Assembly (NCBI RefSeq): GCF_029784165.1
Contig: NC_073695.1
Span: forward strand, 101,063,306 to 101,127,305
DNA length: 64,000 nt
Reading direction: 5' to 3'
Origin: Wyeomyia smithii
Taxonomy: Eukaryota > Arthropoda > Insecta > Diptera > Culicidae
Shown here: piece by piece, positions 1-11,194 of the stretch
How positions within the stretch are numbered: the stretch's first letter is position 1
Layout of the letters: each line of letters opens with the position of its first letter
The notes under the pieces: generated by a model
What the model saw: the letters and a program-made list of their open reading frames with translations, nothing else
Databases searched by the model: none
What the model was told of the DNA's origin: nothing
Translations under genes and position numbers: made by a program

Positions 1-454
1 AATAGCACTATTTTTTATAGTACATAGAGTTTAAAACCGCAGCTCACATTCACGGAGATATTTTTAAATCTAACATCTGTCTTGTTATGCTATGTCTAAC
101 CTTCCGGATATAAAACGACAAAAGTAAAGCGATCTACTCACGGGTCTTTTTATTTTATTTGTTTTGATCATGGTTAACTTGGTTTCATGTGAGTCATAGT
201 GGTTTCGCGTGATCTATTTTTACATTTAAATTTCACTTGAAATATTGTTCATCTTTCAAAACATCGTCTAGAATTGGGAAGAAAACAAAACGTACCGAAT
301 GACAATAAAAATAAATATTCTGTTGTGCAGATTCCTATAGACTAGAGTACGACATAATTTATTTCAAAAATATCAGAATTTTATACATTTCACGAAACCA
401 TTTTACAGAGCACAGGTTATTTAACTTAATCTAACTGCGGCAGGATCGCAGTCT
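1..454. other. 3' flank of the minus-strand gene
   Basis: No coding signal is visible. On the minus strand, an AATAAA (seen as TTTATT at 358-363) lies about 95 bases past the stop codon of the host gene and is the likely poly(A) signal of its long form. The rest is AT-rich. Confidence 0.5.
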
Positions 455-757
455 CTAGAAGGATACAACCTTCTTCTGTGCCTTGAACCGAACCATTCCG
501 GTTGTCACCTTCGTGCCGGCCTGTTCAGTGGTAGTGGCAGGAATCAACTCATCGCAAGCCGTCTCCGCTAGCAATTTCTTCAGTTGTGCTGAGCGCCGGG
601 CTCGAGCCGCTTGCTTTTCCTCGAAATCGAGCATCTCCTGGTCCAGATCCTGCAGGCGAGCTTTGGTGGCACTAGCCCGCTTGGCCGCAAACGATTCCGC
701 CGTTTCGTCCTTCCATTTGAGGGCACTCTTGGTCGCATTATCAGCGGATGCTCTAAT
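455..757 (-). CDS. Exon 4 (terminal) of a 279-aa helical host protein
   Basis: This exon encodes the last 100 residues, ending in a TAG at 455-457. The acceptor AG is at 758-759 on the minus strand, in phase 0, which fits the phase-0 donor of exon 3. The exon is rich in Lys, Arg, Ala and Glu (KARLQDLDQEMLDFEEKQAA) and should be a long amphipathic helix or coiled coil, followed by a Thr/Ala-rich linker and a basic tail ending VVSF. The summed exons are 840 nt, exactly 280 codons including the stop. I do not recognise the family. A muscle or cytoskeletal filament protein (for example the insect thick-filament protein myofilin, about 30 kDa in some insects) is only a guess from size and helical character. 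Confidence 0.8.
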   Translation of the reverse strand: MRASADNATKSALKWKDETAESFAAKRASATKARLQDLDQEMLDFEEKQAARARRSAQLKKLLAETACDELIPATTTEQAGTKVTTGMVRFKAQKKVVSF

Positions 758-1054
758 CTACACGGGATTTTTCGGGAGTTGGTTGGGAATGCACAGAACA
801 TTGGAAAACCGGGATTAAAGTTACGACGGTACGAAATCGGCGACAAGAGTTTAGTAAATTTCCGAACTTCGCAGTCCATGTAGAACGGATCGATATTTGT
901 TCTACAGAGCGTGCAGCAGCAGAGGTGTTAGTAGAGCAGAAGCGAAAGAATAAAAGCGATGTTTTATTAGCTTTGTTAAGCAGCAGATAAGCAGCAGATA
1001 AGCAGAACATTAGTGTGATTTTTAGAGTCAGTTTTCGCTGAAGCTGTACTTTAC
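758..1054 (-). other. Intron 3 of the host gene
   Basis: A 297-base intron with a GTAAAG donor next to exon 3 and a CCCGTGTAG acceptor next to exon 4, phase 0. It holds nothing else that I can identify. Confidence 0.75.
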
Positions 1055-1252
1055 CTTGAGCGTCTTTCGCACGGATCGATCAGCAAAATCATCAACATCG
1101 TAGAAAGTGGACATTTTTTCTGCTAATTTTTTGCTCGTTTGCTCGCTCAGCTTGGATCGAGTCTCGGTTCGAACTTGTTCCAATGCATCCTCGGACTGTA
1201 GCTGACTAAGCAGATTTTTACTAGCCCGGATCCGGTTCAATGTAGCTTGGAC
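1055..1252 (-). CDS. Exon 3 of the 279-aa host protein
   Basis: The exon encodes 66 residues in phase 0 at both ends. The acceptor is CTTTTTTCTTACAG and the donor is AAG|GTAAAG. The peptide begins VQATLNRIRASKNLL and continues as heptad-like helix with many Glu, Lys and Leu, then an acidic FYDVDDFAD patch and a basic RKTLK end. The reading frame stays open past the donor for a few codons, so the splice call rests on the consensus sites and the matching phases of its neighbours. Confidence 0.82.
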
Positions 1253-3219
1253 CTGTAAGAAAAAAGAAAAACAAAATTGTGCCGTAGCCAATATTGTAAA
1301 AGCCTATTGAGTCACACTTATTCGCGCGGAAATCTACGTTACGTGTGTTAAAAATAAGATCCGTTCTGTGGCCCCCACGCCGACATCACACGAGGCGTAC
1401 TTACTTTTGCCGACAGTGCCTGGGATGTGATTGAACTAGAGCAAATGCATTTGGTGTCTGGTAAAAACTAGCCGAGAAATTACGAGCCAAGAGCCAAGAA
1501 TGTGTGACAAATATGTATGGTATGAGAGCAAAAGGAACTCGCACATCCTTTGAAGTAGCAGATCGGGAAATAACGTATGTTTGTTGTCAGCATTAGGTGT
1601 GGCATTTCAGATAGAATAGAGGGGGAGTTATTTCTCGCTGTGATTTTTGACGAAATTTACTACTTAAAACATATTAAATGTCTCTTAAGAGTCTATCCAT
1701 TTTATTCCATTTCAATCATGAATTATGAGCAGAGACGCGAATTCCAAAGCAAGAAATTCCAAGTGACAATTTAAATAATAGCATATATATCCGTGGTTGT
1801 GAGTCCAGCTGATATCGCCAATTCCCAGGGAAGACTTTACAAACCCAGTTTGCCAGTTATTTTATGAAAAGGCCTTGTCACTAGGAAGGAGTGTTATCGG
1901 AACCTCGTTCATTCTGCCAATATCGCACTATAATTACGATTACCACTTAACAGTAAACAGTTATCACCATTTAAAATCTGATGCAGCATCAACGAGGTAG
2001 GTAGATCGATTTTCATTTTCACAAAAAGCAGTTAAATATAGAAAACAAAGACGTAGTAAAAAGTCAAATCATAGATTTTTTGAATTTTCAAGCTATTACA
2101 TAACTGTCATGATCGAAAGTAGTATTATTGCAACAATGAGTTTCGAAAGCTCCAGATTTGCTACTTGACATCTCCGTCGAGTTATTCAAAAGGTCACAAA
2201 TGTGTCCTAAAATTCGTAGGATGTGTGCAAAACAAATTGAAATTAATATATCGGAATAAATACAAAATTGTATCTGGAACACTATCATCAGAAAACTTTC
2301 GTATCAAAGCACTGTTATATTTCAGTTTGATTAGGCAGTTAATTGTTAGTTAGGTTACTTATTTTATTCTAGCTAACATGTATTGGGAATTATGGGATGG
2401 TTTAAAAAAGAATAGTTTTTATTATGAATTATTAAATGTAAATATTATTCCACGCAACCGAAAACATGTACTTTAAACTACGAAGAACTTATTTTTTAGT
2501 GAGTTACTTGATTACAAATGTTTCCATGATATAACGTCAAGCAATTTGATAATTTTCTTAAAAAAACAAGCATGCCTCGTATGTAGATGTAGTCGCGAAT
2601 GACGTGATGTGCTTAACGATTGACAACAAATAAACACACAAGGAACCGAGTCTTTCTAGAAATATCACATTTTATTATCATCATTCCTATTTTTATAATA
2701 TATTCATCATGTTACATTGATGCTTTAGCAATAAGAGCTAGTGTATAGAAAACGGTATATTTTGGACTGTGTAAACTAATCGGTACTGAACAACAGCTCA
2801 GTAAAGTCATCGAAATAGTTCGGTCGAATTTCTTACTATCGAATAAATAGATACTATGTGCTACAATACATGCATGTGCAAAACTTAGCAGTAACAAGCG
2901 CTTGTTGCTCTAAAACTAATTCGAAAGGTTAATATTCGTTCGTGTATTCTAACTCTTCACACAGCTTGAAGGGCACAGCTAGAAAGATTAACTACCGGTT
3001 TCGTACAAAAAACAGATCAACATTCCTACGGTAATCTACATATTTTCACTGACCGGTGGTGCTACATCGACATGCAAATCTTTGTAAATAAATATATAGT
3101 GCTATGTGACTGACTCGCGTAACTTTTCCTAGCGAAGTTTTGGAAACATATTGTAATCAAAATACGAGATGTGATTAGTACGGTACAGGTAATGAACATT
3201 GGTGAAAGATGTTACAATT
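1253..3219 (-). other. Intron 2 of the host gene (long-form splicing)
   Basis: AT-rich intronic sequence of about 2.1 kb up to exon 2 (in the long form it extends to 3392). At 1854-1945 there is one degenerate copy of the roughly 125-bp repeat found as a tandem array at 38.98-39.32 kb (shared phrases GGAAGGAGT and CCTCGTTC). No coding signal is seen. Confidence 0.5.
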
Positions 3220-3225
3220 TTTATT
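3220..3225 (-). promoter_or_regulatory. Poly(A) signal overlapping the stop of the short isoform
   Basis: Read on the minus strand, the stop codon and an AATAAA hexamer are fused as TGAATAAA (stop at 3227-3225, hexamer at 3225-3220). This is where a transcript that does not use the exon 2 donor would be expected to end, and it supports a real alternative terminal exon. Confidence 0.5.
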
Positions 3226-3392
3226 CAGCAGCCGCATCCGCAGCCACCACCATAGTGGTTGTAATAATCATAGTAATTAAAGTAGGATCGAGGGAAGTAG
3301 TACGAATCGCTCGGTAGAGGGATAACATAAATAACGCTGTTGTCGGCGTTCACGTTCGAGCGTCGCAGCAGAAAACGTCTTCTATATCTCAC
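3225..3392 (-). CDS. Alternative 3' extension of exon 2 (read-through short isoform)
   Basis: Reading through the exon 2 donor adds 55 codons beginning VRYRRRFLLRRS and ending in a Tyr-, Gly- and Cys-rich tail (YYDYYNHYGGGCGCGC) and a TGA. The short form would be 168 residues. The stop is fused to a poly(A) signal, which is what an alternative terminal exon would have. Against it: short open extensions of this length arise by chance, and the tail is unlike the rest of the protein. Confidence 0.45.
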   Translation of the reverse strand: MRYRRRFLLRRSNVNADNSVIYVIPLPSDSYYFPRSYFNYYDYYNHYGGGCGCGC

Positions 3393-3621
3393 CTGATCGT
3401 CGAATTCGTTTTCCAGCAGGGCACTGCTGATGGGAGCCGGTGCAAGACTGTGGCTACGCAGCTGTTCCGAGCGTGAATCAATGACGGATTTTTCCTGGAT
3501 GACGCGGGAGGCCCGAGAGCGAGCAGCCGCCAATTCGTCGTCGAACTCGGATCCGTTAAAATCGAATGTAGGCCTGGCGGAAAATGGCGACACGCGCGTT
3601 TTGGTCTCGCGGTCAGCCGAT
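3393..3621 (-). CDS. Exon 2 of the 279-aa host protein
   Basis: The exon encodes 76 residues. The acceptor CTTCTACAG leaves one base that completes the Ala codon begun by GC at the end of exon 1; the donor CAG|GTGAGA is phase 0 and joins to exon 3. The peptide is charged: a PTFDFNGSEFDDELAAARSR segment, a Ser/Arg-rich middle, and an acidic ENEFDDQ end. If the donor is ignored, the frame runs on (see 3225-3392). Confidence 0.85.
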
Positions 3622-4599
3622 CTGTAGAAGATATGGAAAAGCGAAAACACACGATAAATTTGTTATCGTTTTTCATCTCGACAGTCTATTTGTGTTATTT
3701 CAACAGCAAGCGTCCATTTGCGTCAGTGTTCTTAAACCAGTCCGGGCGGTACTTAAACCTCCCACGTGTTGTCACTGCTGTAACGGGCAAACGAGTAGAT
3801 AGAATTAAGCAACTTGTAGCTTTCCAAGGAGGTATTGATTTCAACCTACGCTGACCAGAACTACAATGTCCAATCAAAGCTATAAATGATTATTCGAATA
3901 CTGCACTCATTTGTTTGGATTAGATTAGATTTTTTTTTGGTAAAAATAAACACTTTTTTTTAATATACCCGTCTCTATCTGTGCAGGATATATCACAACT
4001 TCTTAGAACTCTATTTTGTTTTCGAAAAGAAAACAAAATAAACATAACGAACTCCAATTGAGTATAATAATTAGAATTAGTTTGGGTAAACAAAACCGCT
4101 TGTTTCATCAACAAAGTTAACCAATGTTCAAAATTATACAGTTTTTCAACCTTCTTAATTGATTTTGCATTAGTTTCGGTTTCAATGTATTATGCAGTAC
4201 AGTCGAATAGTTTATCGATTCCTCTTGAAAGCTACTCTTCCGGTTTCTGGTTTCCAAAATGATTTTAAATAAAAGGATTAAATGCGGTCATAGTTTTTGA
4301 ATATTTTAGTTTTGATTATTAACCTGACCGAAGAATCACTCTAGACAATAAATATATACATAATTTGAGCATCTAAAGTTAATTTCGATCTATCTTCATT
4401 ATTTTCTTGAAAACTGAGGTGAACCATCAAATACTACATAACCTGTAAAGTCTCTGGGCGGACATAAAGATGGCGCTGCCATCTCATGGGCTGGCAAAAC
4501 GTAATGACATGTTATCAACTCGTTCCCAAGGTATTTGCTTTTTTTTTTTGGAAAAAAAAGAATTTCGTGTGCAGAAACGGACATTTACTCTTCAAGCGA

Positions 4600-5230
4600 A
4601 GTAATTGCTTAACAAGTGTTACTGAACATAAAGAACATAAAGTATTGGTTCGCTCAATTTTATTGCGACCTCTACAACCAAACAAATGCCTCATGCTCAG
4701 GAAGGCCAAATGAGGCAGTCACCCCGGAAAATACCCAAAAATCTCGTGAAATCGTGCTGGATGACTGCATAGTTAATTTGAGCGAGCTAGTTAAAACCAT
4801 AGGCATTTCGAAAGAACGTGTTGGTCATATCCTTCATGAATGTTTATACAGGAAGGAGCAGTGCGCGCGATGGGTGCCGCATTTCAAAAAATTTCAAAAA
4901 ATCAAAAATTCAACGTGTCAAACTTTCGACGGAAGTTTGGAATTTGGAATTGATTAGGTGCATCAGGAAGTATTTATTACGGTGATTCGCTACACTTCTA
5001 AGGCCAATCGGAAGTCGACAGAGTGGATTTTGCTTAGTGACAGTCGTCCGAAGCGCCCCAAAATACAAAAATCAACCGGTGAAGTGTGGGCCAATGTTTT
5101 TTTAGGATTCGCAAGGCATAATTTTCATCGAATAACTTGAATGTGGTAGAACAATCAACGAACAATCATCAATAATTCAGTTGGCGAAGAAATTGTTGAA
5201 AAAGTTGTGTGATGTCATTCGAAAATAATG
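4600..5230 (+). pseudogene. Mariner (DD34D-type) transposase relic
   Basis: Two stretches in one frame, separated by a TAG at 4955-4957, match mariner transposases as I know them: CSGRPNEAVTPEN, then the helix-turn-helix piece ISKERVGHILHECLYRKEQCARWVPH, then RYTSKANRKSTEWI and a degenerate GEVWANVFLGFARHNFH. Where the family normally has the first catalytic Asp in a DETW block, this copy runs TVIRYTS, so the DETW codons look deleted. The N-terminus is absent and no clear QDNAP/DLAPSD block follows. I did not find terminal inverted repeats. This is an old, dead copy inside intron 1. Confidence 0.75.
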
Positions 5231-7260
5231 TTAAAATTTGCCGGAACTGAGCTCCTTTTCACCTGAAATTGTAGCGCGATGGTATCTAAGCTACGACCGC
5301 ATGGTTGACGTAGGACTACGATAGTTTTATACTTTATCAGAAAAATTAGCAGACGAAGATATAGCGATTTGTTTCCTTTACAGTCTCGAAGCAAAAGTTA
5401 CAATGTGTATAAATGGATAAAATTATTAAACATTAGATTTCTATTCATATTGGCGCTTCCACTTGGTAGAAGTTTGTATCGAAATAGCTTTCGATCGTAG
5501 TTTGTACTGACACCCCAAATGTTTAGGACTTTTCTAGATACCTATATTTGATCTATCGTTCTAATTTTTGTGACTGCTCAGCCGAAAGTATAACATAAGT
5601 ACACAACATCCCAACAGTCGAAAACTCAGCAAAATTTATATTTGATCAATGTAAAAAATTGAATATGTGGTGTTTTGGATAACAACAGGTAAGAGTTTGT
5701 TTAGTAAGGGCTTATTACGGATGATGTGAAATGATTCTGGTCTACAGTAACCAAATATTCCATCACAGCTGCCAGGAATCGGCAGATTCTGAAATTATTT
5801 ATCATTGAACAAATTCAAATTAGGCTAGATTTGCGTTTAACTTCACACATTTGAAAAACGAGATTGTTTCAAAAATAATTCGTACCATCACTATTTACAA
5901 CGTTTTGGCGAGTGGCAGAAAAATAATGTGTTCAAACACCCAGGAGTCTGCTTAATTTCCCACCGGCCTGTATTGCCATTTGCATATATCATTATTAATA
6001 TATGGGATTATTTCCGTTTTTTGTTGTCATGGCAGCATTTTCAGCACTTTAACAGCTACGAAGTATTCCATAACAGCTAGCAGATAGATTGATGCTCCAG
6101 CACAAACAAGTTTACGAATTTCCTTCGTGCTGCAAACGATGCATTTTATTTACCGATGGAATTGAAGCCATGAGATCAACGAGATTTTACCTTTTCTTTT
6201 TTCCCGCGACTAGACTTTACCGTCATGATACCGTTCAAGGAATGGAAATGAAGGTGAAAATTATGTTTGCTACATTTAATGCCAGGCTTTCGGGGGAAAC
6301 TTTCAATGGAGGAGTTGCCTCGTAGATTAGGAAATGACAAAGAAAATAATTGTCGCAAAATCGTTCACAAGTAGTCAAATCGTTTGTGTACTACCTACTA
6401 TCGACTGTGTTGGAGGAGAATGTCAGTGGTCGGTTGTTTAGTGTAATTTACAGTGAGACTAAAATTTTCACCTAATATTTGGCCTTGTTGTCAGCTATGA
6501 TTGATTGAAATATGCGTTCAACAAGGCTTTACTTATTCTAATAGTACAAAATTTAACATAATGAGATCAAAATTTTACGCATCCTGGTGGGCGCATATCT
6601 AATTTTCCAATCGATTACTGCAAGAATGGTGGGAATCTGTTAACAATTTTTCTGACGCTCTCGATGTTTTCGGGTTTCCAATTTGCACATAATGTTGCCG
6701 TAATACGTAGTTTTACGACAAAAATTGCTCTTCCACCAAGACTACGCTCGCGCTCATTCTTCTCGTCATACGACCAACAAATTAAAGGAATTACCCAACA
6801 AACTGGTTTTGTTGTATTAGACATATGTGGTCTCTGTTTCCTTGGTGGAATATATGCAAGCGATTCCATTTAAAAGAAGAGGGAGAATTGGAAACAAACG
6901 ACTACTTCGAAGGACTCGACGCACAACACTGCAAAATTGGCATAAAATCTTCGAGGACCGCTACAATATGTGCATTACCCTAGATGGAGACCAGGCTTGT
7001 TATTCTCCTCAATATGTGGAAAGAGCTGAGTGAATAATCAGCGCTCTCTTCTTGTCCAACATGAGCGCTGCGTGTAGAAATTTTTGCATCACACTTCTTA
7101 CTTCTCCTTTGTGCTGTGTTTCTGCCGCTCGCAGAATAATTAATAAGCTAACTGCTTTCATTTACACTACAGCTAGACGAAACAAGAAGAGTGAATCACT
7201 CTAGAACACACAAAAGTACCACGCGATGCGCACTGACATGTAACACAATACTGTTACTAA
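5231..7260. other. Intronic sequence without a recognised feature
   Basis: AT-rich DNA. There is a slightly more GC-rich stretch at 6660-7030 with short open frames on both strands, but none has a recognisable motif or codon bias that I would trust. No terminal repeats found. Confidence 0.4.
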
Positions 7261-7262
7261 TA

Positions 7263-8510
7263 CACGGTGACAAAAAAGTCCGGTCACACTTTTTTGGGGT
7301 TGCCTGTAGCCTACACGTTGCATCTCTCTGGTGCCATCTATATGTCAAATGAAAGGGTTAACTTTGCTGCCCAAAGTGGCAGAGTTTCGTTTCTGTGCAG
7401 TTTGTTTACATTGAGTTGTGAGCCATGCAGAGTTAAGAGCAGCTGTTATCGCTGAATATGTGAAAGGGTACAAACTCGGACACATATTCAAACACCTAAA
7501 ACCGCTCGGAATCAGCCGGAAGTTCGTGTACCGGACCATAAATCGGTACCTAGAGACCGGAGGCACCGAGGACAAGGAACGATCTGGACGACCAAGGTCT
7601 GTGAAATCTCCAAAGCTGAAAAAGATTATACGAGCCCGGATTCGCCGGAATCCCGCCCAATCTGCACGGAAGCTGGCCAGGAACCTTAAAATGAACCGAG
7701 AATCAATCCGCCTGCTTCTGCGCAAGAATTTAAAACTTACACCATACAAAAAACAGGTTGTTAATGGGGTTACCAAAGCTACAAAGAACAAGAGGTACCA
7801 ACGGTCGCGGGAGTTGCTCGGTTGGCGCGCAGATGACGAGATTATTTTTTCGGACGAGAAGCTGTTCGTTTTGGAGCAAACAGTCAATCGCCGAAATGAT
7901 CGAGTTTGGAGTGTGAGCCTCCAGCAAGCTCCTGCGGACAAGCTGAACGTTTCCCGGTTCCAAAATAAGACGTCAGTGATTGTTTGGGGAGCCATTTGCA
8001 AGAGAGGTAAACTGCCTCTTATTTTTATCGATAAAGGGGTCAAAATCAACGCAGCGTACTACCTGGACACGGTTTCGAATAAAAATGTTCTGCCTCAAGC
8101 CGAACTATTGTTTGAAGACGATTACTACTGCTTCCAGCAAGATGGCGCCCTATCCCACACCGCAAAGGTTGTTCAGGCGTGGTATGAGGAAAACTTGACC
8201 GATTTCATTTCGAAGAATGAATGGCCTCTGTCGTCTCCGGATCTGAATCCACTGGATTTTTTCGTGTGGGGATACATGATGTCGAAGCTGCCGTCGAGAT
8301 GCCGATGGAGCACGTGCGCGCCGGTTGCGACGACTTTCCGAGACGTCTGAAGCTGGTTCAATCAGAGAAAGGTGGTGTAATTTCGAAATATTGTCTGTGA
8401 AATACCTTTATGAGTTACTGAATAAAGCTATGAAAGCCAAATTCAGATTTTCTTCTTATTCTTTGAAATATTGAGATTTTACTATGTGACCGAACTTTTT
8501 TGTCACCCTG
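7263..8510 (+). mobile_element. IS630-Tc1-mariner element, DD37D type, with TIRs and TA TSD
   Basis: The element is 1248 bp, flanked by TA at 7261-7262 and 8511-8512. The ends are inverted repeats: CAcGGTGACAAAAAAGTcCG on the left and, read inward from the right, CAGGGTGACAAAAAAGTTCG. It carries one transposase frame. Near-perfect ends and few breaks suggest a fairly young copy. The right end abuts a LINE fragment at about 8516. Confidence 0.9.
7418..8400 (+). pseudogene. DD37D mariner-like transposase, near full length but damaged
   Basis: The N-terminal part has a paired-type HTH (GYKLGHIFKHLKPLGISRKF) with a GRPRS hook, then a second HTH around SARKLARNLKMNRESIRLLL. The catalytic residues are Asp in IIFSDEKLF, Asp in FQQDGALSH and Asp in SPDLNPLDFFVW; 37 residues separate the last two, hence DD37D. 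Two defects are visible. The natural start position reads GTG, preceded two codons upstream by TGA, so no ATG opens the frame. After WGYMMSKL the frame shifts: the expected C-terminus (EMPMEHVRAGCDDFPRRL) is present in another frame and ends at a TGA at 8398-8400, which implies a short deletion. Confidence 0.85.
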
Positions 8511-8515
8511 TAAAC

Positions 8516-9330
8516 ATTTTGTTATTGTAGTGGTTTTCGTCGACAAAAACACGTTGATCCAAAAAGCGACTTTTGAGTACTGTGGTTACTTCCAAACAAT
8601 GAAAAGATATATTGGTCTAACAACCTTTGCAAGAGATATCACAGCCACATTGGGAGATGCTACAATCACAGTCTCAGCGACAGAAGGCTGTCCACAAGAG
8701 GGAGTCCTCTCGCCCCTGCTTTGGTTGCTGGTGGTCGATGAGCTATTTGGAAGGCTAACCTGGCTTGGCTATGAGATTGTTGGCTTTGCTGATGACGTAC
8801 TCCTCATAATTCACGGAAAATGTGACGCAACAATGTCGAACCGCCTTCAGAGGGCACTAGATATTACCCTGAGTTGGTGAACTAAAGAGGCACTGAACGT
8901 AAATCCCGCAAAAACAGTTATTGTGCTCTTCGCCAAACGAAGGAAACACACTCTGTAAAAAAGTAAAATACCTACTTAGGTTTAATTCTGGACAGTAAGC
9001 TGAACGGCCCAAATTGATTACGTTGTCAAAAAACTACAAAGGCAATCTGGGCTTGAAGCACACCATTTGGTAAAACCTGGGGATTGAAACCTCAGTTGGC
9101 TATCTGGTCCCACATAATCATTGCATGGCAAAGGTAAATGAAATGACAGTCCAAGCAAATCTTAATAAAGTTTAAAGGCTGGCCTGTCTCTCCATTACCA
9201 GTGTCATGCGCACCACACCAACTTAGCAGCTTTGGAGTTCATGCTTTGCCTACTGCCTCTACATCTTCATGTAATGAAAGAGGCAGAGCTTGGTACACTA
9301 AGGCTTCAACAAAACAAACAAAACAGTCTT
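8516..9330 (+). pseudogene. LINE reverse transcriptase fragment (LOA/Lian-like)
   Basis: An open stretch to 8880 shows the RT core: CPQEGVLSPLLWLLVVDEL, then the catalytic box GFADDVLLI, then NPAKTVIVLF in the next segment. Farther on, in broken frames, come a KYL-type motif and a block near 9180-9280 readable as ACLS-ITS--MRTTPT--LEVH-LP, as in LOA/R1-type LINEs. The 5' part is missing, perhaps cut off at the mariner insertion, and stops interrupt it. Clade is uncertain. Confidence 0.7.
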
Positions 9331-9809
9331 CCAAGGCGATCAGGTTGGTCATCTTTGTATTCTTAAGGAGTTTAAATTCACACCTTTAGTCACCGCAGTA
9401 TCAGACTGCATATTTTTTTTTAATGAGATTCATTCAATAGTTCGATTTACGGCAAGAAGATTTGAACAGACCATTTAAATCTGAAACTTTCCTTCAGTGT
9501 TATTTGTTCGCGAGCGCCAATATAACAACTACATTCTTAAGAGTTCACCTTGGATTCTCTTGGAATGACACACATTAACATACCATTTAAAACGAACCAG
9601 CGTCGTCCGAATCAGGAATACCAGATGTGCTTTGCAAAATGCAGATTTTCAGAGTTCGTGTGCAGATTTTATTGATCTGCAGATGTGTGTAGTTTTTTCC
9701 TAGTTTCCGTAGATAATTGTCAGGGTCGCTTTATATTCGAAGCAGTCTTTCTTAAATTGTTTGCGAATTTTTGCCTGTGGATCGCATTTTTTCCAAATTG
9801 CGGGAGGTT
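9331..9809. other. Sequence without a recognised feature
   Basis: AT-rich DNA between the LINE fragment and the complex repeat. Nothing identifiable. Confidence 0.35.
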
Positions 9810-10960
9810 TTGCCTTTCTCCTAGAAAGGTATAGCAATCACTGGAAAAACCAAAGGTATAAAAGTGGTCCCAATGGCCGAATGTCATATACCACTCGACC
9901 CCTTTCGACGAACTGAGCATTTTCTGTATGTATGTATGTATGTGTGTATGTGTGTGTGTGTGTGTGCAAATTTTTTTTTCTCACTCACTTTTCCCAGAGA
10001 TGGCTGGACCGATTTTCATAAAATTAATTGCAAATGAAAGGTCTAGTTGCGCTATAGATTGCTATTGAATTTCATTGTAATCGGATTTTTAGTTTAGAGG
10101 TTATGTATCGAAATGTAAAAATCACGAAACATCAATATCTCAGAAACTACACAACCGATTTCAATAAAACTGATTTCAAATGATCGGGCTGACTCTATAA
10201 TCCTCAACTTTAAAATTTCGTTATGATTGAACATATGGTTCAAAAGTTATGTAAAGAAAAGTTATCCTGAGGTTGTTTAAACTCACTCATTATTCTCAGA
10301 GATGGCTGAACCGATTTCCACAAAATTAGTGTAAAATGAAAGGTCTAGTTGCCCTATAGGTTGCTATTGAATTTCATTACAATCGGATTGTAACTTTGTC
10401 CGTTGTTCATAGAAATGTGAAATCACATAATGAAAGTAAACATATTGACTTTCGCCTAACGATCACTGGCTAATTAAAAGGTAGAAAAGTGATCCAAATG
10501 GCCGAATGTCATATACTACTCGACTCAGTTCGACGATGTATGTGCACTTTTTTTCGCACTCACTTTTCTCAGAAATGGTCTGGCCGATTTTTCTATCTTG
10601 GTGTAAAAAGAAGGGTCTATTTGCCGTTTAGGTTGCTATTGAATTTCATTGTAATTAAACTTTTAGTTTTGGCGCTGCGTCAGAACGTGAAAATCGCTCT
10701 TATATCTCAGAAGCTATTAACATAGTTGAATTCAAATTAATGGGCTTTTAAATCTTGAAACAATGAATTGCATAATGTTTAAACATGTGGTTCGAAAGTT
10801 ATAGAAAGAAACGTAACCCGCAGACTGTTTAAAACTATAGCTACGATCAAAATATGTGGCCTCAACATCATTTAAATTTGATATTGTACTATTTCAATAT
10901 TTGCGGCCTTGCTCAGGATTGAAGTTGAAATTAAAAGTCATTTTTATCATTTCACTTTTT
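9810..10960 (-). repeat. Complex repeat family, truncated unit 1
   Basis: The unit starts with a small hairpin-forming head (CCTTTCTCCTAGAAAGG) followed by TATAGCAATCACT and, near 9930-9966, a TG-rich microsatellite. It then repeats blocks of about 290 bp, each with CTCAGAGATGGCTG-ACCGATTT and AAAGGTCTAGTTGC. The same blocks, inverted, fill 56.5-57.7 and 59.7-61.0 kb. This copy stops where a second head begins at 10961. I cannot assign it to a named class. Confidence 0.75.
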
Positions 10961-11194
10961 GCCTTTCTGCTAGATAGGTATAGCAATCACTGCAAAAACT
11001 AAAGGTATAAATGTGCTAAAAAGGGCCGAATGTCGTATATCACTCGACTCAGTTCGACGAGCTGAGCATTTTCTGCATGTGTGTGTAACGCTCTCCCAAT
11101 CTCACTTCTCAGAGACGGCTGAACCGATTTCAATGAAATTAATTGCAAATGAAAGGTCTAGTTGCCCTATAAGACCCTATAGAATTTTATGGTA

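Noticed and set aside
483..883. Plus-strand open frames of 90-111 codons over 483-883
   Set aside because: They are shadows of the minus-strand exon 4, which has splice sites in phase and a helical composition. The plus-strand frames start at non-ATG codons or lack any motif.
9930..9966. TG-rich tract as a possible CRISPR-like or regulatory array
   Set aside because: Simple microsatellite at the head of a repeat unit. No spaced direct repeats with unique spacers anywhere in the window.
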